Assembly (NCBI GenBank): GCA_009760855.2
Contig: WPIO01000034.1
Span: 1,377,001 to 1,441,000, forward strand
Direction: 5' to 3'
Source of the DNA: Cristatella mucedo
Lineage: Eukaryota > Bryozoa > Phylactolaemata > Cristatellidae
Length of the DNA stretch: 64,000 nucleotides
Shown: positions 1 through 11,440 of the stretch, piece by piece
Layout of the letters: each line of letters begins with the position of its first letter
Position numbering within the stretch: position 1 is the first letter of the stretch
The notes under the pieces: generated by a model
What the model saw: the letters and a program-made list of their open reading frames with translations, nothing else
Told to the model about the DNA's origin: nothing
The model's database searches: none
Made by a program: the position numbers and the translations under genes

Positions 1-112
1 TCCTTGCTTCTCCGAATAGCCAAATGATACGGCCGTCTTGTTGAAAAACTGTTTGAAGGTCGGCCCGAGATCCAAGTAGCTAGAAAGAGCGAGGCGTCAA
101 CCGAGGTTTGTA

Positions 113-113
113 T

Positions 114-158
<45 letters not shown>

Positions 159-230
159 GTATGACATATATTATATATTATATGGCATATTATATATTGT
201 ATATTAAATATTATGATACATTATATATTA
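113..230 (+). repeat. GT/TA microsatellite and AT-rich stretch
   Basis: A TG run turns into an uninterrupted TA run to about 150, then imperfect ATT/TATA sequence to about 235. Confidence 0.9.
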
Positions 231-234
231 TGTA

Positions 235-740
235 TTTTATGAATGTGCATTGTAATTTTCCCGTTGCGCTTTGTTCTTTGGCAGCTTCTGTCACTGTCTT
301 TTTTCTTAGTGAGAACGCGTGATATCCTGACGCGAAAAGCTCTCAAACTGTGCTCGTTGCTTGAAAAGTGCTGGCTACCGTGTGGTGCACCGCATCGTGG
401 CGTCCAGCGTTTTGCGGCTAAAGGCGTGCTGGACGTGCTACTGACCAGTATCTGACATTGCGATGTTCGCCATTCAGTCCTAGGTCCGGCCGAGCGGACA
501 TTTCGGCTTCTCGCCGCAGCGGGCTTTTTTTTGCAGTCGGCGGGCGAGCTTACATCGGCCGCGAGCGTCAGAGCCTGCAACGCCACGTCGCAAATGATGG
601 ACTGCTCTCGCACGCTCTCTCTCTCGCTCTCTCTTTCGCTCTCTCTCTCGCCGGCAAAGGCCGGATGTGGCGTCCCGAAAGGCTAGCTTGCTAGCTAGCT
701 AAGCGCACGCACGGCAATCCCATTGTGCGTCGGTCGCAAA
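235..740. other. Unassigned; CT-rich patch at 598-652
   Basis: Short open frames on both strands without recognisable domains. A (CT)n-rich stretch near 600-650 explains the Ser/Leu strings. No gene called. Confidence 0.5.
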
Positions 741-784
741 CCCGCGGCTTCCCCACAGCTTCTTGTAACTAGTTTGAAATCCAA

Positions 785-1462
785 TGCAGCAATCGGCAAG
801 CTTTTTTTATGTGAACAGAATGATAGTAACAATAATGACGTACTATTATTTGAAAAGAAGCTACCGACAGTGGCAGCAGTCTATCGCCCACCACGGCACC
901 AAATCTTCTTTATCTCAGATTTCTCCGATCTCATTTCGATTCTGTGTGCAAGAAATAGATCCTTCATCGTTATGGGTGATTTCAACGTTTACTTTGATAG
1001 CTTATCTGACGCTTTCAGCACCGAATTTCGTGCATTGACTGACTCATTGTCTCTTGTGGCTCATGTGCATGGCCCTACTCACATCAAGGGTCACACACTC
1101 GACCAGAATCTCACATACAACTGCACTTTGTCATCACCAATTATCACCAAATCCTGCTTATCTGACCACATGCAGATCTCATTCAATCTACAGTGTGTGC
1201 CCACCTCCTCTAAAATAACCTGTGAATCGCGAAACCTCAAGACCCTTGACATCGATGCTGTCCGTGCGAGAATATCTGCTTCACCTCTGATGCTCAGTCC
1301 TCCCTCCGATCTGTCATTATTGGTAGATAGCTACAACGTGACAGTAGCTGACACGCTCGACGAGTTTGCACCTCTGACAAAGCGCACTGTGCGTCCCCAC
1401 CCAGACGGCCTATGGTTTACCTATTGTAAAGAAAAAGGAAGACTCACTGTAAGCTCCCCGAT
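785..1462 (+). mobile_element. LINE fragment: APE-type endonuclease domain
   Basis: An open frame shows the endonuclease landmarks of L2/CR1/jockey-group retrotransposons in order: AAVYRPPRHQIFF, IVMGDFNVYFDSL, THIKGHTLDQNLT and LSDHMQISF. It lacks the N-terminal part and stops where an oppositely oriented LINE tail begins at about 1464. No reverse transcriptase follows, so it is a dead fragment. Confidence 0.78.
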
Positions 1463-1463
1463 T

Positions 1464-2198
1464 ATAATAATAAGAATAATAATGCACTTGATAAAGCGCC
1501 CTCAGAGAACTCAATCTCTCTCTAAGTGCTTTACATTTGCTGCAAATGGAAATGCAATTGAATGGTGAGTAAAATCATGCTTGACAAACAAACAAAATGA
1601 ATAAAATGGTTAGGGTTAGGGTGGCTTATGGTTAGGGGTGACATGCATAGGGTCAGCATGCAAATGTGGTTAGTGGCAGCATGCACAGTGTCAGCACGCA
1701 TAAGCACATCAAGGACGAATCACAGGGACCCACTAAACGCTGTCCTAAATAGGTGTGTTTTTAAATTCTTTTTAAATGTGGTCAGGTCAGGAGATGTTCT
1801 GACGCAGGTCGGGAGGGAGTTCCAGGCATTGGGAGCATACGAACTCAATGCACAGTCTCCAAAGGATTTGAGGTTTGTACGGGGTATTTGTAGACTGTTG
1901 GATTCCGAAAAGCGGGTGGTACGATGCTTGGCCTGATGGGGGAGTATACCTGAGAGATAGGCTGGAGCCAAAGAATGAAGTGACCTAAAAGTGAGCGACA
2001 AAACCTTGAAGTCAATCCGTTGCTTGACTGGTAGCCAGTGCAGGTCGGCGAGAAGTGGAGTAATGTGGCAACTGCGACGCTCACGACAGACAAGCCTAGC
2101 TGCAGAGTTTTGCACCAGCTGCAATCGCCTGATCGTACATGCCGGTAGGCCAGTGAGCAGTGAGTTGCCGAAGTCGATTAGCCACGTCTCTCTTCGAC
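1464..2198 (-). mobile_element. LINE 3' end (reverse transcriptase C-terminus and UTR)
   Basis: Antisense copy of the window's common LINE, ending (in its own direction) in a TAA/ATT microsatellite. The end of the protein reads LADLHWLPVKQRIDFKVLSL and NLKSFGDCALSSYAPNAWNS. The 3' UTR block (cagcaaatgtaaag then the agagattgagttctctga motif) recurs in at least eight other copies here. Confidence 0.85.
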
Positions 2199-2304
2199 GT
2201 TAAGGATAAATATTTTTTGCGTGCTTGACCATCGAATTTCCTGTTGCACACTCATATATCTGCTGTGCTTACGTTGTTATTTTATAATTTATGAGCACAC
2301 GTAT

Positions 2305-2395
2305 GTATTATCTCCGTCTGTAATTCAGCAAAGCCTGAGTGGACGTTAGGCAGGAGAGTTTGCTGTACTGCACACAAAGCATAAGCGGAGATATA
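2305..2395 (-). repeat. Fragment of CATTA-tailed repeat
   Basis: It matches the 3' portion of the 24331-24608 element in antisense (tatctccgtctgtaa, then ggcaggagagttt). Diverged. Confidence 0.6.
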
Positions 2396-2619
2396 TAATA
2401 TGTAGACACTATTTTAAAGACTAGTGTTACGGTCAAGTTCTTGGCAATGATGAACCATTGACTTTGTTAGCATCTTCATCATCAAGCTAGCAGTCTCGGC
2501 GGGGGGGGGGCGGGGAGGAATATTTCATTGAGCTATTCACTGTCGTTCTAGGCCTAAGGGGTGGAAACCTGTCATTATTTTCTTGTGTTTCTTGGCATTG
2601 CTACCTTGTGAAAACCATG

Positions 2620-2813
2620 AAATGCAGCAAAAAAATAATACCAGCTGATTTAAAAGCCTTTTTTTGTATAGCGACATAAGAGCCTTTGAAGGCTATCACC
2701 ACAGCTTGCAGTGGCGATAAAGGATCGCCCATCACAGGATTCGAACCCACGACCTCGATGCCGAGGTCGTGAAAAGCAACCGCCTTACCCAGTGAGCCAT
2801 TACGAGCAAAGTA
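2620..2813 (-). mobile_element. tRNA-derived SINE, copy 1
   Basis: On the - strand it begins with a tRNA-like head: A box region TGGCTCACTGGGTAAGGCGG and B box GGTTCGAATCC. A tRNA-unrelated body (tatcgccactgcaagc, aaaggctcttatgtcgc) and a T-rich tail follow. Ends of the head can pair (GCTCGTA with TGATGGGC). Instead of an anticodon arm there is a 10-bp perfect hairpin, CACGACCTCG/CGAGGTCGTG. Confidence 0.85.
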
Positions 2814-2814
2814 G

Positions 2815-3005
2815 TATACTGTAATGTAATTCATCTCCGTCTGTAAAATCCACAAAACTATGTGAATGTTACGCAGGAGATTTTGTTGTTGTTTGCACTC
2901 AAAGCGTTGGTGGCTTTCGGCGTTCCAACTGTAAACAGCAGACTTCATCTCACACAGCAAATAGAAAATCGGAAGCGTAGCTGATTCCGAAAAATGGCCA
3001 AGTAC
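2815..3005 (-). repeat. CATTA-tailed repeat, diverged copy
   Basis: It starts beside SINE copy 1 with gtaatgtaattcatctccg, then gttacgcaggagatttt and ggctttcgg, matching the 24331-24608 element in antisense. Confidence 0.7.
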
Positions 3006-5075
3006 TGTGATCCGATATTCGCAACTTATATTTACTACAAGGTTAACACAACTGCTAGCAGAATGCGCAAGATAGTATTTCATGTCCAAAATGGATTTTT
3101 TTATTGACGTTCACTAACTGCAGTCGCATAGTCAGCAGTCGTTTTCCACCTTAGTTCTTTCACTTCAGACACTCAAGAGGTTTCCGAGGACACCTACCTA
3201 CCGGTGAAGCGACGCATTAGCACTCTTCGAGGGTATCGAAGCTGCCACTTAAATTAAATGCTTTATATACTGTAGCGCTGCCTTTGATTGACACTGAGCA
3301 GCAATCGCAGAAGCAGAGCCGAGAAATCACCGCGATGCTGCTGCTATTATTAGCCGATCCGTCGCTGTCGATTCCGTAAGAATTAATTTCTTCGTCATCT
3401 CCACAGTTGTCTCGGGGTGGAGGCAGGTGGTGGATGACGGCTGCACGAATGGCCACATGACCGGAAGCAAGCTGCAGAAATCCGGCCGCAGAGGCTGTGC
3501 GTAAGGCACTCGGCTGCCGTAAATCACCATCGTCCTACCGAGCGTGGAAAAATGTACGCCGCTGTTGGTGTCGAGGTGGAGGCTTCTCAACGACCTCGTG
3601 TCCCTACGAGACGATATCAGTGATGGAGGGTCTGAAAGCTGTGTGAGCTCTTCTTTTCTGCCTCGCCCATTAGCAGCAGCCGGCCTGCAATGGCACCGAG
3701 TACGAATGCTCATTCGGTATCTCTTCTCAGCTCTCGATGATGAGGAAGGGGCTCTGCTCGCTCCAGCCGGACCTGCCCAAACCTGCCCAAAATCTAAGCT
3801 GTAGTCAGTACAGACAACGTTCTTGTATGTCTCCAGGCTTTGCCATTTCGACTGTCAACTAGCGAAGGGAGAGCCCAAGGACTGCATCTGAAATGTCTGG
3901 TGAAATCGCTCTCGTCCAAATGATTCGTGCAAATGGCTATTTTCGTTAACCCCCAAATCTGATAATGATTGTTCAGCAGGCAGGTGTAACAGCAAAATGT
4001 TCAGGGAGGCTAATACACCAGCAACCCGAAGCATGCTAATAGAGGCTCTTTCTTTAATTAATGTAGCAGGGCTCACGAATAAACTGGCACAGTGAACGTT
4101 TTTTCATTAACAGGGTTTAAGCCAAATGATTGTCAACTCCAAAAGAAAGCCAAAGTGAGTACCATGGACTTATTTTTTTTTTATTGAGAAATGGCCCCTT
4201 CAATGTGAATATTTCTACTTCGCGCGTTAGTGACATTTGTATCAACTACCTCCTCACATTGTGCGGGGAGAAAAGCAAAAGTGGCTCTCTACCCAAAGAG
4301 ACTGCACGCGTAGCTGGCAGATTTCCCACATAGATAGCACACAAGGTTGGGCTTGCCATGCGCTTGCACTCCACTGTCTATGAGCATATCTCCTATATGA
4401 TCAGGATGTGAATCTAAATCATCACGGCTGCAGAAGCACGGCTCTGCAGGTGTGGCACGTGATTCGTGCAAATCTCGTGGCTTATCTCGCTCTGTTCAGC
4501 GGCATTTCGGTAGGCCTAGCCTAGGTTTCGATTGAATTGAATTCGATCGAAGCCTAGGTTTCAATCTGGCAGTCGCATAATTAATTGGCAATCAGGCCCC
4601 CTCACCATCGGGGAGCATTCTTCTCCTGCCAGTTTAGCTAGAATGCATTTCCTGTCATTGGTGATATAAACTCTATTCGCTGTAATTGATAGTGCCTTAT
4701 TGAATGAAGCAGCCCACAACATCAACAAGTTGAACCCTACGACTTAGTAAGCTAGCAGGCGTTACAATCTAATTGCTCAGGGTAGAATGTTCTAATTTGA
4801 TAGCGCAATCGCGTTATTTTTATGAGGTAATAGGATCTTGAATTTAATTTTTTGAAACCAACTAATTTCCAGAGAAAAGTATTGTTATGCGCAAATAATT
4901 AATTTGCATATTGTTGTAAGGTTAATGAATCTCTATTCACACACTCCACCCAAACTGAGATATAGATACAATGAGCAAAACTTACTTAACGCAGTGTGAA
5001 TATTATTGTTTTGACCGGCGTGCTGGTCTGTGGGAGAGGCTAGACGTGGACGCAGCATTGGCAGTGGTTCAAGCT
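3006..5075. other. No recognisable gene
   Basis: Short open frames on both strands (for example around 3330-3800) show no domain. A small direct repeat of 'cctaggtttcgat/aat' type lies near 4515-4565. Nothing else is supported. Confidence 0.5.
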
Positions 5076-5076
5076 G

Positions 5077-5256
5077 GTGAGCCTTAATGGCTCACGAGGT
5101 AAGGCGGTTGCTTTTTACGACCTCGGCATCGAGGTCGTGGGTTCGATTCCTGCTGTGGGCAATTCTGTATCGCCACTGCAAGCGGTGGTGATAGCCGTAA
5201 AGGCTCTTCTGTCACTATACAAAAAGAGGCTGTTTAATCAGCTAGGATTTTTTTTA
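5077..5256 (+). mobile_element. tRNA-derived SINE, copy 2
   Basis: Same family as copy 1: aggtaaggcggttgctttt, hairpin CACGACC-type stem, B box GGTTCGATTCC, body and tail ending in cagctaggatttttttt. Confidence 0.85.
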
Positions 5257-6045
5257 GTACTGCTTTATTGTCTAGCCGGATGTATCCTGGCATGCATCGA
5301 CGTGCTCACCGAGATGAGATCCGGAAGCTGCTGAAGCCGCTGCAGTCCGGTTAAGACCCGCCCGATAAATCTATCCTAGTTGGCTAAGTCTTTCTTTCGG
5401 TGCATTGCCGATGAATTACTGATCAGCTTGGATATCTCCGATTGGTTATATCGGCTATTGCCTTTACCTAACTTAAAATATCGCTGTCAGCCAGTTCTTT
5501 TGGCTTGCCGTCAATAGGGACTCGATAGAGCAGCGGTAATTTCTTTTTTTTTGCCGCTCCCTCTTTCTTCTGCCTTGCCTTCCTACATTCCCCTGGAAAT
5601 GGTGTTTTGAGTTGCTATTTCATTGGTTACGGGCACTCGATTTGACCGCGGAAGTTTTTGCAGTCGACCTTGGCAGACGGCGTCGTTTCTTTTTTAGCTG
5701 ACACCGGCTTGGGTCTCGGCATTGACGCAATTACTAAAGTGACTAGCAAATGCGCTAAATGTTGCCCAATGGTCTGGGAATCGCTGCATTGGCAAACGGA
5801 AACGTTTACTACATGACCAGGAGTGGCTCCGCCTGCTGAAAGGAGGCTCCTGAAAGAGATGCCGAAGGCTTTCCCTGCTGGTGGCACTTGTGATTAGTCA
5901 CTTGCTCCATGTTTCTGTCGGTCTCTGCAAAAAGTGAAAAACTGTCCACTTTTTCGGTATTCATAGCTAGGTTAGCTGATTTAACAGCCTAGCTTATGTA
6001 GTGGCAGAAGAGTGTTAACAGCTTTCGCACCGTTTGCAGTAGGCA
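5257..6045. other. No recognisable gene
   Basis: A small antisense open frame (5627-5887) has no recognisable domain. Nothing else is supported. Confidence 0.5.
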
Positions 6046-6200
6046 TTAGTAGTAATAATACACTTGAATAGCGCCATCAGAGAACTCAATCTCTCTCTAG
6101 ACACTTAACATTACGATCGAATATTGGTATTGGTAGTGGTAGTGGTAGTGGTAGTATGCCGAATAAACAGCAAGAATAGCAATAGCAAGGCAATAGAGCA
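6046..6200 (-). mobile_element. LINE 3' end fragment
   Basis: It shows the shared tail block (taataatacacttgaatagcg, then agagaactcaatctctctct) and a tggtag microsatellite, then gccgaataaacagcaag as in the copy near 22810. Confidence 0.7.
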
Positions 6201-6214
6201 ATAAAGGGTCATCC

Positions 6215-6292
6215 AGCTCGGGACTCGACCAGAGTCAACTCTCGGCCTGGATCGTGAAGAGTAAGCATCTAACAACTAGTCTTGGGCCAATG
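6215..6292 (-). mobile_element. Possible tRNA-like SINE head
   Basis: On the - strand a TAGTTGTTAG A-box-like run and a GGTCGAGTCCC B-box-like run are about 45 bp apart. The B box lacks one base. Weak. Confidence 0.3.
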
Positions 6293-6299
6293 TCCTACT

Positions 6300-7364
6300 C
6301 TTAGTGATGAAAGTCTCTGAGGTGCCTCTTAGTAGGCATTAAAAGGTGGTAGGTAGCAAGATAGAAGCAGGCCCGACTAGGGCAGCCGATCGTGAGCTAC
6401 TTTTAAGGTTGCTAGCCGCTCCTTGTCGGTAGCTTGGTAACCGCTGGTCAGAGGTCGTGAGCATCCAGCCAGCAAGAAAATTTCATTTCTTCGGGGAAAA
6501 GAGGCAGCCTCTTTTGAGCCTCTTTTACGCCCTCGACGCAGTTCGCTCGCTGCTGTCCGATAGGAATAGATGGGCGACGTCCTCCTGGGTGCAGGTGAGT
6601 CTCCCTATTGAACACCTGCTCGCCCTTGCTAATACAGGGCGTTTCTTTTCTTTCTGCTTCGATGCGTTCCTGTCGGCTGCTTGTGCTAGCTTCGGTCGTG
6701 GTCGCTCCGCTCCTACCAATAATGTGTAGCATTGAAAAGCATCAAGCGTGCTTCTTGGATTCGCTGTCCTCGCCAGCAGCCTCGTCTGCAGCAACCGTCA
6801 GCGACACGCCTTCTGTGTATACCACCGCCCTTGTTCCCGTTCGTTGCGGCTGCGTTGTCCTCTAAGCCAGCTTGCCAATCTGATAATCAGACGAGACGTC
6901 TGGGAAATAACCATGCTCCAGCAAGTATGGAGGTTCGGTTGGTTTTGGCTGTTTTGCAGTCACAGGATGGCAGTCGGGAGAAAACAATTGGGTCACGCCC
7001 AAAGACAGATGAATAGCTGATAATTAGGCTGCTGTTAGTAAAACGTGCTGGACACGGAACTGAGGCTGAGGCCAAGCGGTTCTAGATGGGGCTCTAGAGT
7101 TAATTGTGTTAATACCAAATTAAAATAGCTATTAGAAGCTCAGAATTTAAGAAGCAAAGTTGAATCCAATTTTTCTCATCGTCGGTTGGCCAAAAATTGT
7201 CCAATAAGTTACGGCCCTGTTGTACCGTTGCAGGAGCTTGGGGCAGAGCGGAATCCATCCATCAGAGCGGAATCCATCTTATTTCCCAATTCCACCTTCT
7301 TGAAAACGTTTTAAGCTGCAATCCACGCCTATGGCCTCACTCAACTAGAACTTGTCATTTTCTT
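6300..7364. other. No recognisable gene
   Basis: Overlapping 60-95 codon frames on both strands (6450-7075) lack known domains and no frame stands out. Confidence 0.5.
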
Positions 7365-7535
7365 ACCACTTCTGAGGCCAGCCAACAGACTTCACATCTG
7401 ACCCAAAAAATAGAAATTGGGAAGCATAGCTCAGTCAGAAGGGCAGTTAAGGTAGCGAATAGCATGGAAGTAGCAGCTCAGGGTGGCTGGAAAGGATTCG
7501 CCACGGTCGGCAACAAGAGATTATGCGTCATAGCT
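7365..7535 (-). repeat. CATTA-tailed repeat, 5' part
   Basis: It matches the 5' portion of the 24331-24608 element in antisense (gccaacagacttc, then ggaagtagcagctcag, and ggaaaggat). It shows that the family is longer than its commoner 3' fragments. Confidence 0.75.
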
Positions 7536-9600
7536 GTCATAGCTGCTTAGCAAAAATCGAAGCAAAACAGCAGCTACCGAACAAAGTGCCACCTCGGCAG
7601 GCCACCTTTTCATACATATCGACACACAATTATCCTGTATATATGTATTCGGGGGCTTTTGTGCCATGGCGATTACCATGCAGGACATGGCCGTGTCACG
7701 AATTGAGCCACCCAGTGACATTTTATGCTGCCATACTCTAAATGTCTAATTTGGCTAGGCAATAAAAAACTTTTGAAATGACAAATATCTTCTCATCTGG
7801 TATATACTGGCGTGGCACTATTAGTTCCATTCCAGTATGTGCCTTAACCGTTCGAGACGTGCCGTGTGTTCTAATAGGAGAAAGGTGCGGAAAATTTTGC
7901 TGGCTACATAAAGCAAAGTGTAGCAACCACCAAAAGAATGACATAGCCTCAACAACAGGCATTGATTGCCACCTTGCTCGCCATGCATCAATGGAGCTTA
8001 ATGGTAGACTTTGCCAATGGCGCCATCAAATGAACTTAATTCTCGCTTGCAATAACTCTTCTTCGTACTATTGATTGATCGGCGATTCGCCGCATTCCAA
8101 TTTTCGAGTAAATTGAATGAGGCCGGATCTGTACAGGAAACTTCCTTTGAAACGAGGCTGCTGTGGAGCTTGCTTCCTTGCAGCTACATTTGTATCGTGA
8201 AATGACAATCGAGAGTCGGCAGGTGGCTCGTAAATTTTTGATAATTCTCTGTATAGAAACACAGCGACACTTTTATCTACAGTCATTATGCATCATCTAC
8301 GGGATGCATACGATTTCATATTCCTAAGTGAATACTATTTCACGAAGTCTATGAGTTGAATGTGCGTAGAATATTGATAATGTTTGAACTTGACTTGGAA
8401 TAATCTTTGAGGTCATACAACTTCAGCTGACGGTATACTGGAAAATGACTGAATTTCAATAAATTGGCTTAATTTATAATAGCGGTCTGAGGAGCCCGGC
8501 CGTGGTCGCCACGGTGTGACTATACTTCTTTAGTGTGCTAAATCAGGGTTTTATTGTCTTTACATTCCCATTATAATTTAAGCTTGCCAAGCTAAAAACT
8601 TCGATCAGGAAGCTTAGATGATCGATCGTCAAATATTGGCCCACTATTTAGGGCGAGTTTCGCACAAGGTTGCTTACGAAAATGGACGACAATTTCCAAA
8701 GAGTTCTTAGCTGTGAGGAGTGCCTCTGGGGGACTGTCAAGCACACAGCCTCGTGTACACATGGCGGCAGTGACGTCGACCACTTTCACCAGTTGTTCCA
8801 GCAGCACTGGCTGCTGGCTGCTTCTGCGAGAGTCCAGCCTGTCGATGCACAATCCCAGTCACTGGAGACAGTCTCTTCGACCGACACTCTGTGGCTGTCG
8901 CTCCCGATCGAGTCGCCGAGGACCTGTGCTAACGGTGTCTCGTCCGTCTCACTGGACCCTAGGAGGTAAGACTCTTGCTTCATGGCTGCTCCATTGCATT
9001 CAGCTCATTTCCAGGCTTCTCTATTCAGCACAGAGTTGCAGTCCGAAAGGAATTCTTTGCGACAAACAGATGGCAGCACGATCGTTTTATTTTTTTCTGC
9101 CCAGCCTCAAGGTGATTGAGGTATGCACTTGGTCTGACCTGGCAAACAATGAATCAGCTGAAGTCTGCCTGTACATCATCGCACGTGCGCTCGCTCATAA
9201 TGTCCCCCTCCCTCTCCATGCTGACGCAGGAGGCCTGCAGTAAGTCAGAGCTTAAGTAGTCCTGCTCCAAAGAACCTTGAGCATAGCCCCAAAAGGCCAA
9301 GGCAATAATCATTGACAGCTTTTGTTACCACTTGTAGGCTTGCCGTTCTATGGAACCTAGTTAACCTTGCTTGCCCGATAACTGAGCACAGCTTTGAAAT
9401 ACTTAATTTAGCAGCATCGTTTACATGGTCACAAAAGAGCCGTTGCAGATTTTTATCATTCTTGCACCACACAATTACGAATAACCTGCTGCTAGGCCAG
9501 AGCCCGTGAATGATCTCTCCTGCAAAATGCTAGCATATTACTACTGGTCTCCGATTCAGGGACAAAGCAACAAAAAGTTGATAGTTACAGCCGTGCTTAT
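7536..9600. other. No recognisable gene
   Basis: The longest frame (8713-9243, 176 codons, +) has no recognisable domain and no convincing splice context. Confidence 0.45.
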
Positions 9601-9619
9601 TCAACAAGCCACAGCCTGC

Positions 9620-9715
9620 AGTCGGCAGATTCCAACTGCCTCCGAACTCGAACCCTGAAGGCCTGAAGTAAGAGTACCGTACTCGTGCTAAGCTAGTACC
9701 TCTGACAAAACAGAG
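9620..9715 (-). mobile_element. Possible tRNA-like SINE head, second family
   Basis: On the - strand TAGCTTAGCACGAG resembles an A box and GGTTCGAGTTC differs from the B-box consensus at one position; spacing is tRNA-like. Confidence 0.4.
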
Positions 9716-11260
9716 ATATCGATCTGAAACTCTCTGATTGGGCTTCTTATTAGGGATATTTTATTTAAGGATATCTAAGCACGATTAAGTTTTTTTAAGT
9801 AGGTTTCAGTCGTTGTCGTTCCATAAAAGAATAATGTGTTTGACGATCTTCTTCTCTGCATTGGGGCTGAGTTAACCTTCCGTTGATAATGCATTGAAGT
9901 GTATAACTTGTTCAAAGCATATCCGATAGTACTATGGTGTGTCTGGACTAGACTAACCACAATTGCGAACGTTTACTCGCAGGTACGACGATTGAAGGAT
10001 AGACGAATTCCTAATCTCTTCTTCAACAAGTCACATGTTGCAAGACTCTTGTGATATTCTAGCCCTTGAGATGACTTCGCCTTTGCTACACTAGTGAATG
10101 TGAAACGACCTTGATCCAGATTATGCTGGAGCATTTATTTATGAAGACCTTGCTGGCGGCTATTCAAGTCAGTTTCACAAATGGAGGATTATAATTGAGG
10201 CTTACTTTAAAGCTGTTCTTCAATAATTATGAATTTGGGGTTTAGAATGTTGGCTCTTTCATGTACTGTTTTTTATAGGTTGCAATTACAAAATCTCGCT
10301 ATTAGGTAACCGCTGTACGACCCAAATGTCTAATACTTGTTGTAGATGGTAGTCAAAATGTGGCATTGCGTGAAGCTCTGCAAAAACTGGCCAACTCGGG
10401 AAGCATGAGATGAAAAAGCGACTGCAAGGTAGCTTGCCATTTAGGAACATTCACTTAATGAAGGCTGGAGATGCACAGCAAAGTTGTAAGACTACTCAGC
10501 CTACCTTACATCATTAAGGACTTGACGGCTGATTCTTTAAACTGGTAATCATTTACACCATTAATGACAATAAAGTAAAACCACGGCGTCGTTCTCTAAG
10601 AAATTGAAACAATTCTTAAGGCAAGCACATAGTCTTAAGCTAAAGCGTACTTACATTCTGATAGTTGTATGCATGCAAGCATAATAAGTTCATCAGGGAT
10701 GATTCGTATTAATGATGCCTATACTTTGAGGAGCAGTTTGGTTTCATTTGCGAATTAAATAAACGACGCCACGTTCGTCATCAAATACTCAAGGCGATCC
10801 GTGCTTGGGACCTGAAGGCTTAGATTTCGAATTCTTGAGAATCCTAAGAGGCTGCTTACTTAGCCAAGTCAGACTAGTTGTACGCGTACGGGTAAAGCCA
10901 ACGATCGCGTAGTTAAGCTATGAATGCAAGCCTGCGTAGTAGGTTGCAGGGTCAAACGACTGAAAGTGGTATCTAACAGTCGAGGGTCTACGAAATGGAA
11001 TGGCCAATACAGGTCAAAGACAAATGGCAGCTAGGACAGTCATGACCTTCAAGCCTGTCTACCGAAATTTTCAAAGTGTAATATTTTATTTGCTATTTAG
11101 AAAACTTACGAGGCGCGATTTACAAGTCAAGATGGGAAAGATTAAACTTATTTGGCGAGAGTTTAAGAGTCAAGACTTTAAGTATACCTGAGCTTCCCGC
11201 AAAATGTGGAGGGAACTACGAATCTAATAGTGTTACCGGATTTCAATTTGCTCTGAAGCA
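9716..11260. other. AT-richer stretch, nothing recognised
   Basis: No frame above 63 codons and no repeat I can match elsewhere in the window. Confidence 0.55.
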
Positions 11261-11261
11261 G

Positions 11262-11440
11262 CGATTGCGGCAGCCCGGGGTAAGGCGCTCGAAATTTTCG
11301 ACCTTGGTCGTTGGTTCGAGTCTTGCAGTGGGCAATCCTTTGCCAATTGCAAGCGCTGATGATGGCCCATTAAGGCTGCTCGGCTGCCATATAACTGAGA
11401 ATATCAAATCAGCTAGTCTTTTAAATTTTTATATTATCGT
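11262..11440 (+). mobile_element. tRNA-derived SINE, diverged copy 3
   Basis: gcagcccggggtaaggcgct, then gttggttcgagtcttgcagt and gggcaatcc, tail aaatcagctagtctttt. The hairpin is partly decayed. Confidence 0.7.

Noticed and set aside
1605-1640. Telomere-like TTAGGG repeats
   Set aside because: Only about two units, lying within the 3' UTR of a LINE copy whose relatives carry ggttaggggtgac at the same place.
2700-2812. A functional tRNA gene
   Set aside because: The anticodon arm is replaced by a long palindrome and the sequence continues into a repeated body and tail, so it is a SINE head.
8713-9243. 176-codon + strand frame as a gene
   Set aside because: No recognisable domain, biased Ser/Arg content and overlapping frames of similar quality; not enough to call.
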